64,000 bases of DNA, from positions 1,550,001-1,614,000 of the forward strand of contig NZ_CP045643.1 of the NCBI RefSeq assembly GCF_009498275.1, read 5' to 3'. Made by a program: the position numbers and the translations under genes. This document shows positions 62,658 through 64,000 of the stretch, piece by piece. How positions within the stretch are numbered: the first letter of the stretch is position 1; the number at the start of each line of letters is the position of its first letter. The notes under the pieces were generated by a model, which did no database searches, had not been told where the DNA came from, and saw only the letters and a list, made by a program, of their open reading frames with translations. Origin of the DNA: Streptomyces fagopyri (GTDB lineage: Bacteria; Actinomycetota; Actinomycetes; Streptomycetales; Streptomycetaceae).

Positions 62658-62690
62658 GCGGGGGCGCTCACCGACCGGGTGAGCGGGGGC
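62641..62690. repeat. Exact 25-bp tandem duplication of a terminator hairpin
   Basis: Two identical adjacent copies of a unit starting GCTCACCGACCGGGTGAGC and ending GGGGGC. Each copy contains a GCTCACC/GGTGAGC stem. The first overlaps the TetR stop, so the duplication doubled the terminator. Confidence 0.88.
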
Positions 62691-62758
62691 GTACGGGTGC
62701 GGGCGCCGCGGCCCCGCCACGGTGTCCGGACGGTCCAGAAGGACGGTCCACGTCGTCG

Positions 62759-63712
62759 TCAGAGGTCGACCCTCGTCCCCCACCCGGCGGCCGAGGCGAC
62801 GGCGTGGACGACATGCGCGGCGGCCACGTCCAGGGCGGCGTGCCCGGTCGACTTGAACACGGTCAGCTCCTCCGCGGTCCGCCGTCCGGGGTGGTCCCCG
62901 GACAGCACGCGGCCGAGCAGGGTGACCGTCCGCCCCGCGGGCAGATCCTGCAACTCGTGGGCTCCGGCCGGGGGTTCGGCCGTGGCCGCGCCCTCCCACT
63001 CGGCGAAGAGCGCCGCGTCCCGCAGGGTGCCGGTGTCCAGCTCTGGACCGTGCGAACCGCCGACCGAGCTGATGTGGGTGCCGGCCGCGAGCCAGTCACG
63101 GCGCACCACGGGCCGGGTCGCACCGGTGCAGCAGAAGACGACGCCCGCCGCGCGGACCGCCGCCTCGACACCCGTGGCCGTCCTTCCCTCGGGATGCAGG
63201 TCGGCGGTGAGCCGGGCGCGGAGCGGGTCACGGCCCACCACGACGACGGGCGCGGTCGGGTCGAGCGCCGCGAGCAGGGCGACCTGGGCGCGGGCCTGGG
63301 CGCCGGTGCCGATCACGGTCGCCGGTCCGGCCGGTTCGGCCGCGGCCAGGGCGCGGGCGCTCCAGGTGGCGGCGGCGGCCGTCCGGATGCCGGTGAGGGA
63401 CTCGGCGTCCATGAGGGCCAGCGGCCGGCCGTCGTCGGCGTCGAAGAGGGCCACCATCCCGCGGTGCGCGCTGCGGCCGGGGCGGTCGGGATCGCCGAAC
63501 ACGGAGACGAGCTTGGCCGCGAGGCCGAGCCCCGGAACGTGTCCGGGCATGGCGCCCAGCAGTCCGCTCGCGGTGCGCGCGGCGATTCTGGGCGGCGCCG
63601 ACACCTCTCCCCGGCCGATGGCGACGAGTGCGGTCGCGACCGCCTCCATGACGCGTGGGGGGTCGAGGGCGGCGCGGGTCCGGGACCGGTCGAGGACGAG
63701 GACCCCGGTCAT
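62759..63712 (-). CDS. Ornithine cyclodeaminase/mu-crystallin-family protein
   Basis: 317 aa, NAD(P)-binding Rossmann fold: GLGAKLVSV-like LGLAAKLVSVFG, RTAAAATWSARALA, and ATVIGTGAQARAQVAL with the GTGAQ dinucleotide loop, then VVGRDPLRAR and ISSVGGSHG. Family includes ornithine cyclodeaminase, alanine dehydrogenase and ketimine reductases; specificity is undetermined. Overlaps the IclR-type gene by 4 bp, suggesting cotranscription. Confidence 0.9.
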   Translation of the reverse strand: MTGVLVLDRSRTRAALDPPRVMEAVATALVAIGRGEVSAPPRIAARTASGLLGAMPGHVPGLGLAAKLVSVFGDPDRPGRSAHRGMVALFDADDGRPLALMDAESLTGIRTAAAATWSARALAAAEPAGPATVIGTGAQARAQVALLAALDPTAPVVVVGRDPLRARLTADLHPEGRTATGVEAAVRAAGVVFCCTGATRPVVRRDWLAAGTHISSVGGSHGPELDTGTLRDAALFAEWEGAATAEPPAGAHELQDLPAGRTVTLLGRVLSGDHPGRRTAEELTVFKSTGHAALDVAAAHVVHAVASAAGWGTRVDL

Positions 63713-64000
63713 GCCGGTACCTCCGTCGCGGCGGTCACGGCCCCGGTCGAGGACAGCAGGCGCCCCAGTTCCTCGGCGGCCTCACGCAGCCGCTGTTTGA
63801 GAAGGAGGAGCCGCGCCGTGTCGATCTCCGCGTCGAGACCCACCACGGTGAGGGCGCACAGAGGGGTCCCCTGGTCCACGACCACCGCGCGGCTCAGCGA
63901 GGCGACCGGCTTCTCGTTGCGGCCGTGCTCGACGGCGAACCCGGACCGCCGGGTGCGTTCGATCTCCGCCACCAGCCCTCCAGGCCCGCTGAGGGGGTGC
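63709..64000 (-). CDS. IclR-type regulator, C-terminal part, 5' end outside window
   Basis: About 96 residues up to the window edge; the frame is still open. The visible part is an IclR effector-domain end: GGLVAEIERTRRSGFAVEHG, NEKPVASLSRAVVVDQGTP, CALTVVGLDAEI and a closing helix. A GTG at 63972 is internal, not the true start. Its stop overlaps the cyclodeaminase-family start, so it probably regulates that gene. Confidence 0.8.
   Translation of the reverse strand, partial: HPLSGPGGLVAEIERTRRSGFAVEHGRNEKPVASLSRAVVVDQGTPLCALTVVGLDAEIDTARLLLLKQRLREAAEELGRLLSSTGAVTAATEVPA

Overview
The window is high-GC DNA from an actinomycete, almost certainly a Streptomyces. The grounds are roughly 70 percent GC with strong third-position bias, GTG and TTG starts, MsiK-dependent-type sugar ABC clusters without their own ATPase, a HelR-type helicase, a CGNR zinc-finger protein, a SpoIIE/HATPase regulator and a LAL-type LuxR regulator. 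No rRNA, tRNA, CRISPR array, insertion sequence or prophage was seen. Both edges cut genes: an alpha/beta hydrolase at the left and an IclR-type regulator at the right.

1-16.8 kb: partial esterase, small conserved ORF, secreted FG-GAP protein, then a minus-strand carbohydrate locus (LacI regulator, solute-binding lipoprotein, two permeases, GH38 alpha-mannosidase, GH2 beta-galactosidase). A 46-bp nested palindrome between lacI and the binding-protein gene is the likely operator. Next come a GDT1/TMEM165-family cation transporter gene preceded by a yybP-ykoY (manganese) riboswitch, a small hypothetical gene and a WGR-domain beta-propeller protein.

16.9-21.3 kb: a VOC protein, a DUF2470 gene with an iron box, an HxlR regulator divergent from two tandem beta-carbonic anhydrase genes, and an MBL-fold hydrolase.

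21.4-34.9 kb: the most coherent system in the window. Twelve minus-strand genes, mostly touching or overlapping, encode a secreted GH27 alpha-galactosidase with a lectin-like propeller, an ABC importer, an intracellular GH36 alpha-galactosidase, an SDR dehydrogenase, a FadR-type regulator, D-galactonate dehydratase, an aldose-epimerase-like protein, a KDPG-type aldolase, an SMP-30 lactonase and a PfkB sugar-acid kinase. Together they make a complete predicted route from alpha-galactosides to pyruvate and glyceraldehyde 3-phosphate by the oxidative De Ley-Doudoroff pathway.

35-44 kb: several degraded or altered genes. An M48 metalloprotease is split across two frames, a PAS/GAF/SpoIIE/HATPase protein has lost most PP2C metal ligands, and a phosphotriesterase gene carries an in-frame TGA 28 codons before its natural end, next to a PucR-like HTH remnant. 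A GlxA-type AraC regulator is divergent from an NAD(P)H quinone oxidoreductase gene.

44-52 kb: two paralogous secreted Gly/Asp-rich proteins with strongly conserved leaders flank a HelR-type RNA-polymerase helicase gene (putative rifamycin resistance, with a RAE-like element upstream) and a CGNR regulator/MFS pair.

52-64 kb: ketoglutarate-semialdehyde-type dehydrogenase plus isochorismatase-family hydrolase, a lipocalin-like protein and a TetR regulator sharing a repeated operator; a LAL regulator; a secreted Nep1-like protein; an MFS/TetR divergent pair; an ornithine-cyclodeaminase-family gene overlapping the partial IclR gene.
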